Source: Nitrososphaeraceae archaeon
GTDB lineage: Archaea > Thermoproteota > Nitrososphaeria > Nitrososphaerales > Nitrososphaeraceae
Assembly: GCA_025922715.1 (NCBI GenBank)
Contig: JAICHH010000003.1
Span: 1-40,959, forward strand
Length of the DNA stretch: 40,959 nt
Reading direction: 5' to 3'
A program made the position numbers and the translations under genes. Below are positions 8,086-16,755 of this stretch, in pieces (the stretch's first letter is position 1; every line of letters begins with the position of its first letter). The notes under the pieces were generated by a model. That model worked only from the letters and a program-made list of their open reading frames with translations, made no database searches and had not been told where the DNA came from.

Positions 8086-9180
8086 ATGTTTACAGCTAGA
8101 AAAAAGAAATTATTAGAGAATGTATCTAAAATCAATTGTAAAAATATAATTTCTTGCCAACCGGAGAATATATTTTATCTAACTGGATTTTGGGGAGAAG
8201 GAGCAGTATTGATGAATCATAATACTACAAAGTTATTTACACCAACATTAGAGTATTTTCGAGCATTAGAAGATTCAAAAGAATGTGAGATTATAAAAAC
8301 TGAAAAAAGAGGAAGCGATGGCGCATTGTTATCACTCACTTCAGAATTGGACAAGAATAGCTTTTATTGTATAGATAATACCAGTTATAATTTAATAAAT
8401 CAACTTAAAGAAAAGATTGGAAATAATAAAATAATAGTTAATGAGGATCCATTTTTTAAAACTCGAATCATCAAAGACGAAATTGAGATAAAATACATAC
8501 AAAAGGCTGCTAATATCGTAGATAGACTATATGATATCTGCTTAAAAGAAATAAAGGAAGGAGTATCGGAAAGGCAATTACAGGCAATATTATTATATGA
8601 AACATTTAAAAATGGTGGTGGAATTCCTGCATACAAATCTACGTTGAATCCATTTATAATAGCAAGTGGACCAAATTCATCATTACCTCATGCAAGCGTT
8701 TCCGATAGAAGGTTTAAACGAGGAGATTTTATAGTTGTGGATCTCACTTTAAGAGTTAATGGCTATGTAGCAGATGCCACACGAACATTTGGTTTGAAGA
8801 CAATAAATCCTGAATTGAAAAAAATATATGAAATAGTAAAAGATGCTCAAAGGCTAGGCTTAACCAAATGTAGTAACAAAATAAAAATAGGAGAAGTTGA
8901 CAAAACATGCAGAGAATATATTTCTGCGAATGGATTTGTAAATGAATTTAATCATTCTACTGGCCATGGTATAGGATTAGATGTTCATGAACCACCCTGG
9001 ATTCGCCCTAACAATGAAGAACTACTTATGGATAACATGACTATTACAATAGAACCTGGAATATATCTTGAATCAAAATTTGGAGTAAGAATTGAAGATA
9101 GTATCATGATAGATAGTAAAAAAGGTAGAACAGGAATAATAAACTTTAATAAATTTGAGAAGGATTTAATTATTATTTAA
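8086..9180 (+). CDS. M24 metallopeptidase (Xaa-Pro dipeptidase-like)
   Basis: This enzyme belongs to peptidase family M24B, which cleaves Xaa-Pro bonds with two metal ions. Counted from the upstream TTG at 8071, all five metal ligands are present: Asp224 and Asp235 ('VVDLTLRVNGYVADATRTF'), His299 ('STGHGIGLDVHEPP'), Glu328 ('TIEPGIYLE') and Glu342 ('VRIEDS'). The N-terminal creatinase-like domain covers about residues 10-130. Length is typical. The ATG at 8086 is chosen since the sequence before it is not conserved-looking and no well-spaced ribosome site precedes the TTG; the TTG start would add five residues. The gene is divergent from the aminotransferase and converges with the CoA operon. 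Confidence 0.9.
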   Translation: MFTARKKKLLENVSKINCKNIISCQPENIFYLTGFWGEGAVLMNHNTTKLFTPTLEYFRALEDSKECEIIKTEKRGSDGALLSLTSELDKNSFYCIDNTSYNLINQLKEKIGNNKIIVNEDPFFKTRIIKDEIEIKYIQKAANIVDRLYDICLKEIKEGVSERQLQAILLYETFKNGGGIPAYKSTLNPFIIASGPNSSLPHASVSDRRFKRGDFIVVDLTLRVNGYVADATRTFGLKTINPELKKIYEIVKDAQRLGLTKCSNKIKIGEVDKTCREYISANGFVNEFNHSTGHGIGLDVHEPPWIRPNNEELLMDNMTITIEPGIYLESKFGVRIEDSIMIDSKKGRTGIINFNKFEKDLIII

Positions 9181-9205
9181 TAAAGATAAAAAATTGAAGA
9201 AAAAC

Positions 9206-9230
9206 GTTTTATTATTATTATTATTTGTTA
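9206..9230 (+). terminator. U-rich end of the M24 peptidase transcript
   Basis: A run of T and TTA triplets follows the M24 stop codon by about 25 bases, in the 108-bp gap between the convergent M24 and coaBC genes. No stem is obvious. A U-rich archaeal terminator is the simplest reading, but this rests on composition only. Confidence 0.3.
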
Positions 9231-9288
9231 CTTGATTCAAATTGGTTAATATCAAAATTTTTTTTGTAATATAATAACAATAATATAA

Positions 9289-10554
9289 TTATTTTAAATC
9301 TGATATAATAATTTCAAATAATTTGTTTGCAATAGAATCCTTGGTTTGAACCTTTAAATGAACTACCGGTTCTTTTTGTGTAACAATAAACACTTCATTA
9401 TAATCAGATCCTATTTTGGTATTTATTCTGCCCACATCATTTGCAACAACAATATCTGCATTACATTCTTTCAATTTTTTCTTTGCCTTATTAATTAAAT
9501 AAGTATTTGAAACATCGAAATATGCTTTAAAACCAACAAGAAATATATTTTTGTCAATTAATTTAATCTCATCAATAATTTTTTTTGTAGGTACAAGTTC
9601 TAAATTAATTGAATGCGAAATTTGACTAGGTATTTTCTTTTTATGTATTTGAAGGAGTTTGAAATCTGTTACAGCAGCAGCAAAAATAACTATGTCAAAT
9701 TTCTTTGAACTGATCTCAGAGATAACTCTTGTATACATTTCGTCAGAGGTATTAACTTTAATAGTTTCTAAATTAGATGAATTAGACGAAAAAGGAACAG
9801 TAGTAAAATTTCCTACAATATGAGTAACATTGGCACCTAGTTCAAGTGAATGTTTAATTATGGCATTACCCATTTTTCCAGAACTGAGATTAGTTATAAC
9901 TCGGATTGGGTCAATATATTCCATTGTACCGCCGGATGTTACTAAGATGTTCTTTTCAGAAAGAACTTTTTTTTTACTCAAAGTAAAAAGTTCTAAAACT
10001 GATTGTAATGCTTGCTCTGGTTGAAGAATTTTCGCTTTTCCTTCGGTAATTTCAGGCTCTAGAAAAATTACACCAAGTTTTTTTAAGTGAGATATATTTT
10101 CAATCACCAATGGATTATAGTATAGTGCTTCATGCATAGCTGGTGCGATAAAGATAGGAATTTTTGATCCTAATGCCATAGACAAAATAGAGGTTATGGT
10201 AGTATCGTCTATTCCATTTGCAAATTTACCAATAGAATTAGCTGTACAGGGATACACAATTATTAAATCTGATTTGTTAAAATCTGCTAATTTAATATGT
10301 TCCATATCAGCCGTTAATTTGGTAACAACATCATTTCCAGTGGCCCATCTTAAATAATTAGGATGTAATAATATGGTAGCAGAATTTGAAATTACTGGGA
10401 ACACATTAGCACCATGTCTCATTAGTAGACGAGCAAAATCAATTGCTTTGTAGGCAGCAACACTCCCACATACACAAAGAACTATCTTTTTGTCTTTTAA
10501 AGTATTTCCGCATGTATTTGTTATATCTTTTGAAGGATGTAGATCACTAGTCAT
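9289..10554 (-). CDS. coaBC: Bifunctional phosphopantothenoylcysteine synthetase/decarboxylase
   Basis: The protein joins cysteine to 4'-phosphopantothenate and decarboxylates the product to 4'-phosphopantetheine. The N-terminal CoaC flavoprotein domain (about 1-180) shows 'LCVCGSVAAYKAIDFARLL', the histidine-bearing 'DMEHIKLADFNKSD' region and 'IAPAMHEALYYN'. The C-terminal CoaB domain (about 200-420) begins with 'NILVTSGGTMEYIDPIRVI' and has 'NLSSGKMGNAI'. It is the last gene of the CoA operon. The ATG at 10554 overlaps the panB stop by 8 bp; a GTG at 10569 would add five residues and deepen the overlap. A run of G residues in the plus strand (poly-C in the coding strand, the panB polyproline tail) lies just upstream. 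Confidence 0.95.
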   Translation of the reverse strand: MTSDLHPSKDITNTCGNTLKDKKIVLCVCGSVAAYKAIDFARLLMRHGANVFPVISNSATILLHPNYLRWATGNDVVTKLTADMEHIKLADFNKSDLIIVYPCTANSIGKFANGIDDTTITSILSMALGSKIPIFIAPAMHEALYYNPLVIENISHLKKLGVIFLEPEITEGKAKILQPEQALQSVLELFTLSKKKVLSEKNILVTSGGTMEYIDPIRVITNLSSGKMGNAIIKHSLELGANVTHIVGNFTTVPFSSNSSNLETIKVNTSDEMYTRVISEISSKKFDIVIFAAAVTDFKLLQIHKKKIPSQISHSINLELVPTKKIIDEIKLIDKNIFLVGFKAYFDVSNTYLINKAKKKLKECNADIVVANDVGRINTKIGSDYNEVFIVTQKEPVVHLKVQTKDSIANKLFEIIISDLK

Positions 10555-11506
10555 TCTTTCTTTTCTCACTGATTGGGGGGGGAGGGGGAGGAGGAGCAGG
10601 ACGACTATGAGATTTTTTTTGAATTTTTTTTATTGTTTTTACTAAACGTTCATATTCTTTATCTTCTATTTTGTATGAATGTTTTTCTTCTGGAAATTTA
10701 CCTGTTTTAACATCTATAATATAACTTTGTATTGCATTCAGAATTACCTCTGAAAGATTAGTATATGTTTTTACAAATCGTGGTTTGATATTATCATACA
10801 GATTTAACATATCATGTAAAACCAGAACTTGTCCATCACAATGAGGACCTGATCCAATACCAATTGTTGGAATTTTTAAACTTTTAGAGATTAATTCTGC
10901 AACTTCTGAAGTCACCATCTCCAATACAATTGCAAAAACTCCAGTCTTCTCTAGTTCTATTGCTTCTCTTAGTAGTTGAGAGCCCCTCACAGCAGTATTG
11001 CCTTGTACTTTATATCCCTCCCAAAGTTTAGTGGTTTGAGGTTTTAATCCTATATGACCCATTACAGGAATTCCCACCTCAATAATTGCCTTAATTCTAT
11101 CAATAATTTCGATTCCACCTTCAAGTTTAACTGCGTCACTTCCCGATTTTATGAATCGAATAGCATTCTTAACTGCATGCTTTATGTCAATTTGGTATGA
11201 CCCAAAAGGCATATCAGATACTATAAGAGATCTCTTGGTACCTACAGATACTGCTCTTGAAAAAATAAGCATTTCTTTCATATTTACAGGTACAGTAGAA
11301 TTATAACCTAGCATAACCATTCCTCCACTGTCACCGACCAATATAATATCAATACCTGTATTATCACATATTTTTGCACTCCAATAATCATAAGATGTAA
11401 TAACCGAAATTTTTTCATTATTTTTCATAGATACAATATCGTTAACAACCAATTTCTTTAGTGCAGTTTTTTTATTTTTATTATTATTATTATTATTACT
11501 AGTCAT
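10547..11506 (-). CDS. panB: 3-methyl-2-oxobutanoate hydroxymethyltransferase
   Basis: PanB adds a hydroxymethyl group from methylene-tetrahydropterin to alpha-ketoisovalerate, giving ketopantoate. The TIM-barrel motifs are clear: 'SYDYWSAKICDNTGIDIIL', 'VGDSGGMVMLGYNSTVPV' with the metal-binding Asp, 'VSDMPFGSYQ', 'AVKLEGG', 'GHIGLKPQ' and the catalytic-Glu segment 'FAIVLEMVTSE'. At 319 residues it is longer than the usual 260-280. The excess comes from an Asn-rich N-terminal run (residues 4-9) and a C-terminal Lys/Pro tail with seven prolines, both encoded by simple repeats. Its ATG shares one base with the stop codon of the upstream phosphopantothenate synthetase gene (TAATG), so translation is very likely coupled. 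Confidence 0.95.
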   Translation of the reverse strand: MTSNNNNNNKNKKTALKKLVVNDIVSMKNNEKISVITSYDYWSAKICDNTGIDIILVGDSGGMVMLGYNSTVPVNMKEMLIFSRAVSVGTKRSLIVSDMPFGSYQIDIKHAVKNAIRFIKSGSDAVKLEGGIEIIDRIKAIIEVGIPVMGHIGLKPQTTKLWEGYKVQGNTAVRGSQLLREAIELEKTGVFAIVLEMVTSEVAELISKSLKIPTIGIGSGPHCDGQVLVLHDMLNLYDNIKPRFVKTYTNLSEVILNAIQSYIIDVKTGKFPEEKHSYKIEDKEYERLVKTIKKIQKKSHSRPAPPPPPPPISEKRKND

Positions 11507-12267
11507 TATTGTTCACAATTCCATCTACGTATTATTTTTAAAGAATTCTCAATATTATGTTTATTATTAAAATTATTCAATATTTTCAATAGAGAGTTCT
11601 GACTCATTTGTTTCAATTGTTTTGAAGTTTTAACAAGTTCGGGAATAGCTCTTACAATATTGTCTATTATACTTATTGTGGCATTCTGTGCCGTTCGTGA
11701 AAGAGGATTCAGATCAACTGTAATTACTTTTTTTTGCATATTAATTAATGCCTGTGTACGGTCACCATCTTCTAAGGGTACCAAAACGACATCAGCTAGA
11801 AATATTCCTTCAGGATCAACATGTCTCCGATTACTAGTCAGCTCTGGTATTTTTAGAAATTTTTTTTGACCCACTCCAAGAATATTGTTTGCTCCATTTT
11901 TTTTTAGAGTTTCGGCGATTAAATTTTCTCGTCTTTTATTTCTATAGAACAGGTTAACTTCTATTGATGATCTAGTTTCATTGGCTAGATCAACAATCTC
12001 TTTAGGACATAATGCTGTCGTATTTCCATTTACAGATATTACAGGTCTCTTAGCAAGTAACAATAAACTTGATGCCGCTTTAATTGCATCAAAAGCATAA
12101 TTAGATGTTTTTTCACCAATAAGATAATCGAATGCTTCTCCTCTACCATGAGCTATTAGCCCTTCACTAACTACCAAGCCAGATTTGAAACCATTAGCAA
12201 GTAATTGTCTTACTGCAAGAGATTTTGCTCTTGGGTGATTGGATGGTATATGATTAGTTTCGATCAA
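11506..12267 (-). CDS. 4-phosphopantoate--beta-alanine ligase (phosphopantothenate synthetase)
   Basis: This archaea-specific enzyme condenses 4-phosphopantoate with beta-alanine using ATP, replacing bacterial pantothenate synthetase and acting after pantoate kinase. The 253-residue protein matches the family along its length: an N-terminal 'IPSNHPRAKSLAVRQLL', 'GLIAHGRGEAFDYLIGE', a nucleotide-binding 'VISVNGNTTALCPKEI', 'HVDPEGIFLADVVLVPLEDGD' and 'LNPLSRTAQNATISIIDN' near the end. It sits in the operon immediately after pantoate kinase with a 14-bp overlap, and its stop codon overlaps the panB start by one base. This is the order expected for successive pathway steps and supports the assignment. 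Confidence 0.95.
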   Translation of the reverse strand: MIETNHIPSNHPRAKSLAVRQLLANGFKSGLVVSEGLIAHGRGEAFDYLIGEKTSNYAFDAIKAASSLLLLAKRPVISVNGNTTALCPKEIVDLANETRSSIEVNLFYRNKRRENLIAETLKKNGANNILGVGQKKFLKIPELTSNRRHVDPEGIFLADVVLVPLEDGDRTQALINMQKKVITVDLNPLSRTAQNATISIIDNIVRAIPELVKTSKQLKQMSQNSLLKILNNFNNKHNIENSLKIIRRWNCEQ

Positions 12268-13198
12268 AATTTTCTATCACTGCTCCTCGATTATCAATAT
12301 CCGAAACTATCAAAGTACCCCGGAACTTCTTCAACACGGAGGTAACTGTAGAAATCTCGTTAGGAGGAACCAATGTGAAAATTGTTTCTCCAAACATACC
12401 TATACTACAATCTATCCCAGAATTGTTTAATTCTTCTATTGGTTTGGCACACACTCCTTTTGTCAATCCTAAGAAATCTGCGAACTCATAAGACATTCTT
12501 AAAAAAGAATTAACATCTTTAGATAATAATAATCGTTCTACCATCTTTTTGCCAAGAATATTAGCATTATTTGAATAATTAGAAAGAATTTTTTTTGTGG
12601 AGAGAGGACTAATACAAAGAATAATAGCTTTGTAATTATCTAGTTCTATTTTAGTTACTTTACCTATTCCTGGAGCTCCAAAACTAGTCCTGATCTCTAG
12701 TCCACCATAAAATTCTGAGATTACAGTACCTAAACCCGTATTGCATTCAATTTCTGCTATATGTGCAATTTGAGCGGCCTCTTCCTTTAAGAATTTTATA
12801 TCAAGGGCTTTATTCAAAGCATAAGAAAGGCTTAAAGCCGCTGCTCCACTTGTTCCTAATCCATAACCAATAGGAATATCTATAAAGTGATTTATTTTTA
12901 TATAATAGGTAAAATCAAATTTATCAAGATAATACTGCGCTACCCATTCTGAAACTTCTGCATTATTTGTTAATAAATTATTAATATAGATCTGATACCA
13001 TTTATTCTTCGATTTGTAAAGTTCTACAGATGTGGTTACTCCTTTTTTAAAAGAAAAACCAGCCCCTTTAGATCCATAAAAAAGTAGATCTGTGTTTTGG
13101 TTTTTTTTATCCTTTGGTTTTTCAAAAAAACCTGTAATATGACCAGGACTGAATGCTGTACACCTAGCAACGAGGTCACCAGTTTCAGAAGTGGTCAT
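12254..13198 (-). CDS. Pantoate kinase (GHMP kinase family)
   Basis: Pantoate kinase phosphorylates D-pantoate with ATP, the first step of the archaeal branch of CoA synthesis. The 314-residue protein shows the archaeal PoK opening 'AFSPGHITGFFE' near residue 15 and the GHMP phosphate-binding loop 'IPIGYGLGTSGAAALSLSY' at 108-126. A third-motif region is visible near 'SIGMFGETIFTLVP'. It is the first gene of the four-gene minus-strand operon and overlaps the synthetase gene by 14 bp. A TATA-like 'TTTTATATTTT' lies roughly 25-34 bases upstream of the ATG, so the operon probably starts with a leaderless message here. The family is archaea-specific, in contrast to the bacterial order where pantothenate itself is phosphorylated. 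Confidence 0.93.
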   Translation of the reverse strand: MTTSETGDLVARCTAFSPGHITGFFEKPKDKKNQNTDLLFYGSKGAGFSFKKGVTTSVELYKSKNKWYQIYINNLLTNNAEVSEWVAQYYLDKFDFTYYIKINHFIDIPIGYGLGTSGAAALSLSYALNKALDIKFLKEEAAQIAHIAEIECNTGLGTVISEFYGGLEIRTSFGAPGIGKVTKIELDNYKAIILCISPLSTKKILSNYSNNANILGKKMVERLLLSKDVNSFLRMSYEFADFLGLTKGVCAKPIEELNNSGIDCSIGMFGETIFTLVPPNEISTVTSVLKKFRGTLIVSDIDNRGAVIENFDRN

Positions 13199-13450
13199 AG
13201 ACTTAAAGTAAATATAACATGAAAATATAAAAATATCGATACCAACCTATAATAAAATGAGTTACTTTTATACAAATCGATTCTTAAATATTGTAATTAA
13301 ATTGTCTATTACATGGTAAAATTTAATTTAAGGTAGTTTTTCATTGTTGTTGCTGTTGGGATCACTCTTTATTCATTTAAATTATATAAATAAATTTTTT
13401 AAATTTTAAATGAAAAGAAAGAAATTTTATAGGAAAAATGGAATATAGTA

Positions 13451-13459
13451 AGAGGCGAT
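13451..13459 (+). promoter_or_regulatory. Ribosome binding site deciding the TTG start at 13465
   Basis: 'AGAGGCGAT' matches seven of nine bases of the archaeal Shine-Dalgarno 'GGAGGTGAT' and ends five bases before the TTG. No ATG lies near enough to use it, so it settles the non-ATG start of the CinA-like gene. Confidence 0.6.
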
Positions 13460-13464
13460 AACTA

Positions 13465-14271
13465 TTGTCCAAGGATATAGAAATTATTTGTATTGGCAAT
13501 GAAATATTGAACGGAACTACAATTGAAAAAAATTCATCTTGGCTCACAACAAGAATAAGACGAATAGGAGGTAATGTATCCAGAATAACAATAATTCGAG
13601 ATGATGCTAAGGAGATTGAATTAACAATAAATGAAGCATTAAGCCGTCATCCTGTATGGATAATAACATCTGGTGGTCTTGGTCCTACATATGATGATAT
13701 TACCATTGAATCAATTGGAAGAGCACTGAAAAGGAAATTCATATGCGATCCTATTGCATTAGCAATTCTGAAGAAAAATTATTTTAAGCGTGGTATAAAG
13801 AAATTAAATAAATATCAATTAAAGATGTCTTTTGTACCTGAAAATTCCCAAATAATAGATAATTTAATAGGTACCGCGCCATCAGTATTAATTAAATATA
13901 GAGAAACAAAAATAATTTGTTTGCCAGGTGTACCTATAGAATTAAGACACATTTTTAAAAAGAATATATCTACAATGATAATAAATGAGTACAAGGACAT
14001 CATTTTCAAAGAACAATTTATAAAGACAATTAAAATCAGAGAGAGTCAGATTGCAAAATTTTTAGAAACAATTACTAAGAAATATGATGAAAAGGAATAC
14101 GATTTTTATATCAAAACACATGCAAAAAATCCAACCTCAAAAGTACCAAAAATAAATATTTATGTTTCTATTAAAGGCTATGATGAAAAAATAGTAAATA
14201 TAAAATTCGAGAATATAATAAATAAAATTAAAAAAGAAATATACAGATTAGAGGGAGAAATAAATTTGTAA
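13465..14271 (+). CDS. CinA/MoaB-fold molybdopterin-binding-like protein
   Basis: The 268-residue protein is the N-terminal, MoaB/Mog-like half of CinA (COG1058) without a C-terminal NMN deamidase domain, as is usual for archaeal members. Diagnostic motifs are 'ICIGNEILNGTTIEKNSSWL' at the start, 'WIITSGGLGPTYDDITIESI' around residues 65-84 and 'KIICLPGVPIELRHIF' around 152. CinA-type domains in other organisms have been linked to ADP-ribose/NAD pyrophosphatase activity and to molybdopterin binding; the substrate here is not known. The TTG start is supported by 'AGAGGCGAT' five bases upstream, close to the anti-16S consensus. It is divergent from the CoA operon and converges end to end with the solute-binding protein gene. 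Confidence 0.85.
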   Translation: MSKDIEIICIGNEILNGTTIEKNSSWLTTRIRRIGGNVSRITIIRDDAKEIELTINEALSRHPVWIITSGGLGPTYDDITIESIGRALKRKFICDPIALAILKKNYFKRGIKKLNKYQLKMSFVPENSQIIDNLIGTAPSVLIKYRETKIICLPGVPIELRHIFKKNISTMIINEYKDIIFKEQFIKTIKIRESQIAKFLETITKKYDEKEYDFYIKTHAKNPTSKVPKINIYVSIKGYDEKIVNIKFENIINKIKKEIYRLEGEINL

Positions 14272-16680
14272 TTAATGAATAGCAAGAAAAGTATTTGTAG
14301 AAATAAATGGACGTAAAGAGTCTTGTATAGTAGCATATACCTTTAGAGTAACAGGTCCTAATGGAATTTTATCCGTTTCCTCTATTGGTAAAGCAATTTT
14401 AAAGTAGCCTACTTTATTATGTATTGGTACTGCTTTTCCCTGTGAAATAATATTTCCATTATAATCGGTAAGAAAGAATTCTGCCGTTACAGAAGATGAA
14501 TTTGTTGTAGTCAGTGGAATATTATCAACTAGAATCTGAAATTCAAAAATTTTTTCTTCTCCGATCTTTATAAACTTAGAGAAATTAAGAGATGCGACTT
14601 GAATGGATTTAGGGTTTACAAAGTTTGACCAATAATCTCGTTCAAAAGGATAGGAAGAATCATTAAAGATTTTAATATCAATGATTCTTCCTGATGGATT
14701 ATATCTGTCTAAATAGAAGGCACCATTACTTATTAGTGCATGATTATGTTTTTCTATCCAATCTATACTAGCCTCATATCTATCTTTTGCTTCTTCTAGA
14801 CTTACAATACCCTTGAGAGGAGAAGGAATAAAGTTTTCATTCTTCATCTTAAGGAGCTCTTTTTTTATTAAATTAGCATGCTCTGGAATTATTAACGATA
14901 ACCATTCTGCATTCTTTGTAGTTGATTGGGATTTAGAAAATGAAAGATCATTGGATAAAACTAATCTTTCAGAAGCTGCAGTTATCTCCCAAGGTTCTTG
15001 AGCCCACACTCCTGCACTTGCAGCTATTTCTTTATCATCATAATGCCATTGATCCAAATATGATTCTACAATATCATCCCCATTTTCAGAGATAAATCTC
15101 ACTCCTTTAAAATAAGGTAATCCCAGCTCTACTCTGGAAGTATATTCTGGATCAATAGTAAGATCACCATCTCCACTATTTGTGCCCCATTCATACATAA
15201 AATATAAAGAGTATAATAAGTCAGATTTATCCATTGGAATTCCGTTATGCCAGTTGGAGTACAAAATTTTATATGTAACTTTGCTTAATGATGTGGAATT
15301 CTTTTCTACAGGTATCCATCCCAATGCACTATTCCAAATAATAGTATCCGGATGAATTTGTATTCTCTCATCAGGACCATTTGTTGTTGAATTTAGAATT
15401 TGATTTCTCATTGAAATAACTTCTCCTGTAAAGGGATGTCTCAGAGTAGCACTATCAGCAATATTAGAGTAGATATTTATGCTATAAGCGTCACTAAATC
15501 CACCTATATTATTCCACGCACCTTGATAAATTTGTTTAACTCCTACTTTTAGAGAATGATCTCTTTCAGATTTTGCGTTCAGTAATGAATATTTGCTTGT
15601 AATACCAGCCCCAAAATCATTTACTAGACCAGTTACAGAAGAAGAAACAGCATAAGGATCAATATTCTTGACTAAAAAAATACGTACTGACTCTTCAATT
15701 CCCATTCTGGTTGCCTCGTTAAGTAAATTATTTCTTTCATTTTCAGAGGTAAAGTTTGAGAAGACTAATTTTTGAGTTATTTTATCCAATGTAGAATTCC
15801 TATATTGCCAAAATCCAGGATTTTGATTTCCTGGCATGTTAGCATACCAAGGGGCATACATTTGAGCAAGGACTGCATCATTATACTTTATAAAAGATGT
15901 AGATCCAGCAAATGCTTCAGTATATACATGCCATAAAAATTTCTGCGGATCCGATCCTTGAGTAAGGGTAACAGCTTTATTTAGATCGCTATAATCCTTT
16001 ATAATTGTAAAACCCAATTGGTCAAGTTCTGAAGAAACTAATTCTCCGAGAACTTTCCTTTGAAGATCATCACTCCGTATTAAAACTTTTAATTTAATAG
16101 GTTTATCCTTAAAATACCATTTCTCATCTTTTAATTTTGCTCCATGTGCTAGCAAAGTTTTTTTAATTTGTTTTAATGCATAATCTGGATCATAATGGAA
16201 TCCAAATGACTCAACAGTGTCCATTACTACAGGATAATCAGGTGAGAAAAGACCAAAAGGATCGTGCATTGGAATTCCATAACCATGTAATACCTCATTT
16301 GAAATAAAATTTCGGTTTATTAAAAAATTTATAGCAAACCTAATATCACGAAATTCAAAGGGATTGATGGTATCATTAGTTGATGATGGAGAAGGATTTA
16401 ACAAAATTCCAAATGAACCGCCAATTTTATTAAATAATGTAACACTCACATCGTTTTTTATATCTGTAACTAAGTCAAGAGGAATACGAAAAAAATATGT
16501 ATCCAAGTTGCCAGACTTTATTTCCTCAATAGCAACATTTTCATCCAAATAATGGATAAATCTTACACTGTCAATATTTTTTGTTTCTTCTTGAGTTGAA
16601 AATTCAAAAGATAACTGAAAACCCAACAAGAAACAAAAAGAGAGGAGAAGAATAAGATAGAAATTAGTAAATTTATTCAT
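14272..16680 (-). CDS. Secreted ABC-type solute-binding protein, family 5
   Basis: This 802-residue protein begins with a signal peptide (charged start, hydrophobic stretch about residues 7-27) and continues as a family 5 extracellular solute-binding domain, the type that captures peptides, nickel or glycans. Visible family features include 'FEFRDIRFAINFLINRNFI' near 105, the 'DPDYALKQIKKTLLAHGAK' segment, and later blocks about a start-up ORF of 'DKSDLLYSLYFMYEWGTNS'. A beta-rich C-terminal part (about 690-800) may be an extra Ig-like domain. It is longer than the usual 500-600 residues. No permease or ATPase genes adjoin it, so its transporter partner must lie elsewhere or it acts as a stand-alone binding protein. 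It abuts the CinA-like gene tail to tail without a gap. Confidence 0.8.
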   Translation of the reverse strand: MNKFTNFYLILLLSFCFLLGFQLSFEFSTQEETKNIDSVRFIHYLDENVAIEEIKSGNLDTYFFRIPLDLVTDIKNDVSVTLFNKIGGSFGILLNPSPSSTNDTINPFEFRDIRFAINFLINRNFISNEVLHGYGIPMHDPFGLFSPDYPVVMDTVESFGFHYDPDYALKQIKKTLLAHGAKLKDEKWYFKDKPIKLKVLIRSDDLQRKVLGELVSSELDQLGFTIIKDYSDLNKAVTLTQGSDPQKFLWHVYTEAFAGSTSFIKYNDAVLAQMYAPWYANMPGNQNPGFWQYRNSTLDKITQKLVFSNFTSENERNNLLNEATRMGIEESVRIFLVKNIDPYAVSSSVTGLVNDFGAGITSKYSLLNAKSERDHSLKVGVKQIYQGAWNNIGGFSDAYSINIYSNIADSATLRHPFTGEVISMRNQILNSTTNGPDERIQIHPDTIIWNSALGWIPVEKNSTSLSKVTYKILYSNWHNGIPMDKSDLLYSLYFMYEWGTNSGDGDLTIDPEYTSRVELGLPYFKGVRFISENGDDIVESYLDQWHYDDKEIAASAGVWAQEPWEITAASERLVLSNDLSFSKSQSTTKNAEWLSLIIPEHANLIKKELLKMKNENFIPSPLKGIVSLEEAKDRYEASIDWIEKHNHALISNGAFYLDRYNPSGRIIDIKIFNDSSYPFERDYWSNFVNPKSIQVASLNFSKFIKIGEEKIFEFQILVDNIPLTTTNSSSVTAEFFLTDYNGNIISQGKAVPIHNKVGYFKIALPIEETDKIPLGPVTLKVYATIQDSLRPFISTNTFLAIH

Positions 16681-16755
16681 AATTAATGCTCACAGCATAA
16701 AATAGGTTTACCTACAACAATAACGGTTATTCTTGAAATACAGCTTAAAAATTAG

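Noticed and set aside
9200-9290. ATT/TTA repeats as a possible CRISPR or short-repeat array
   Set aside because: They are simple triplet runs without spacers; U-rich termination of the convergent genes explains them.
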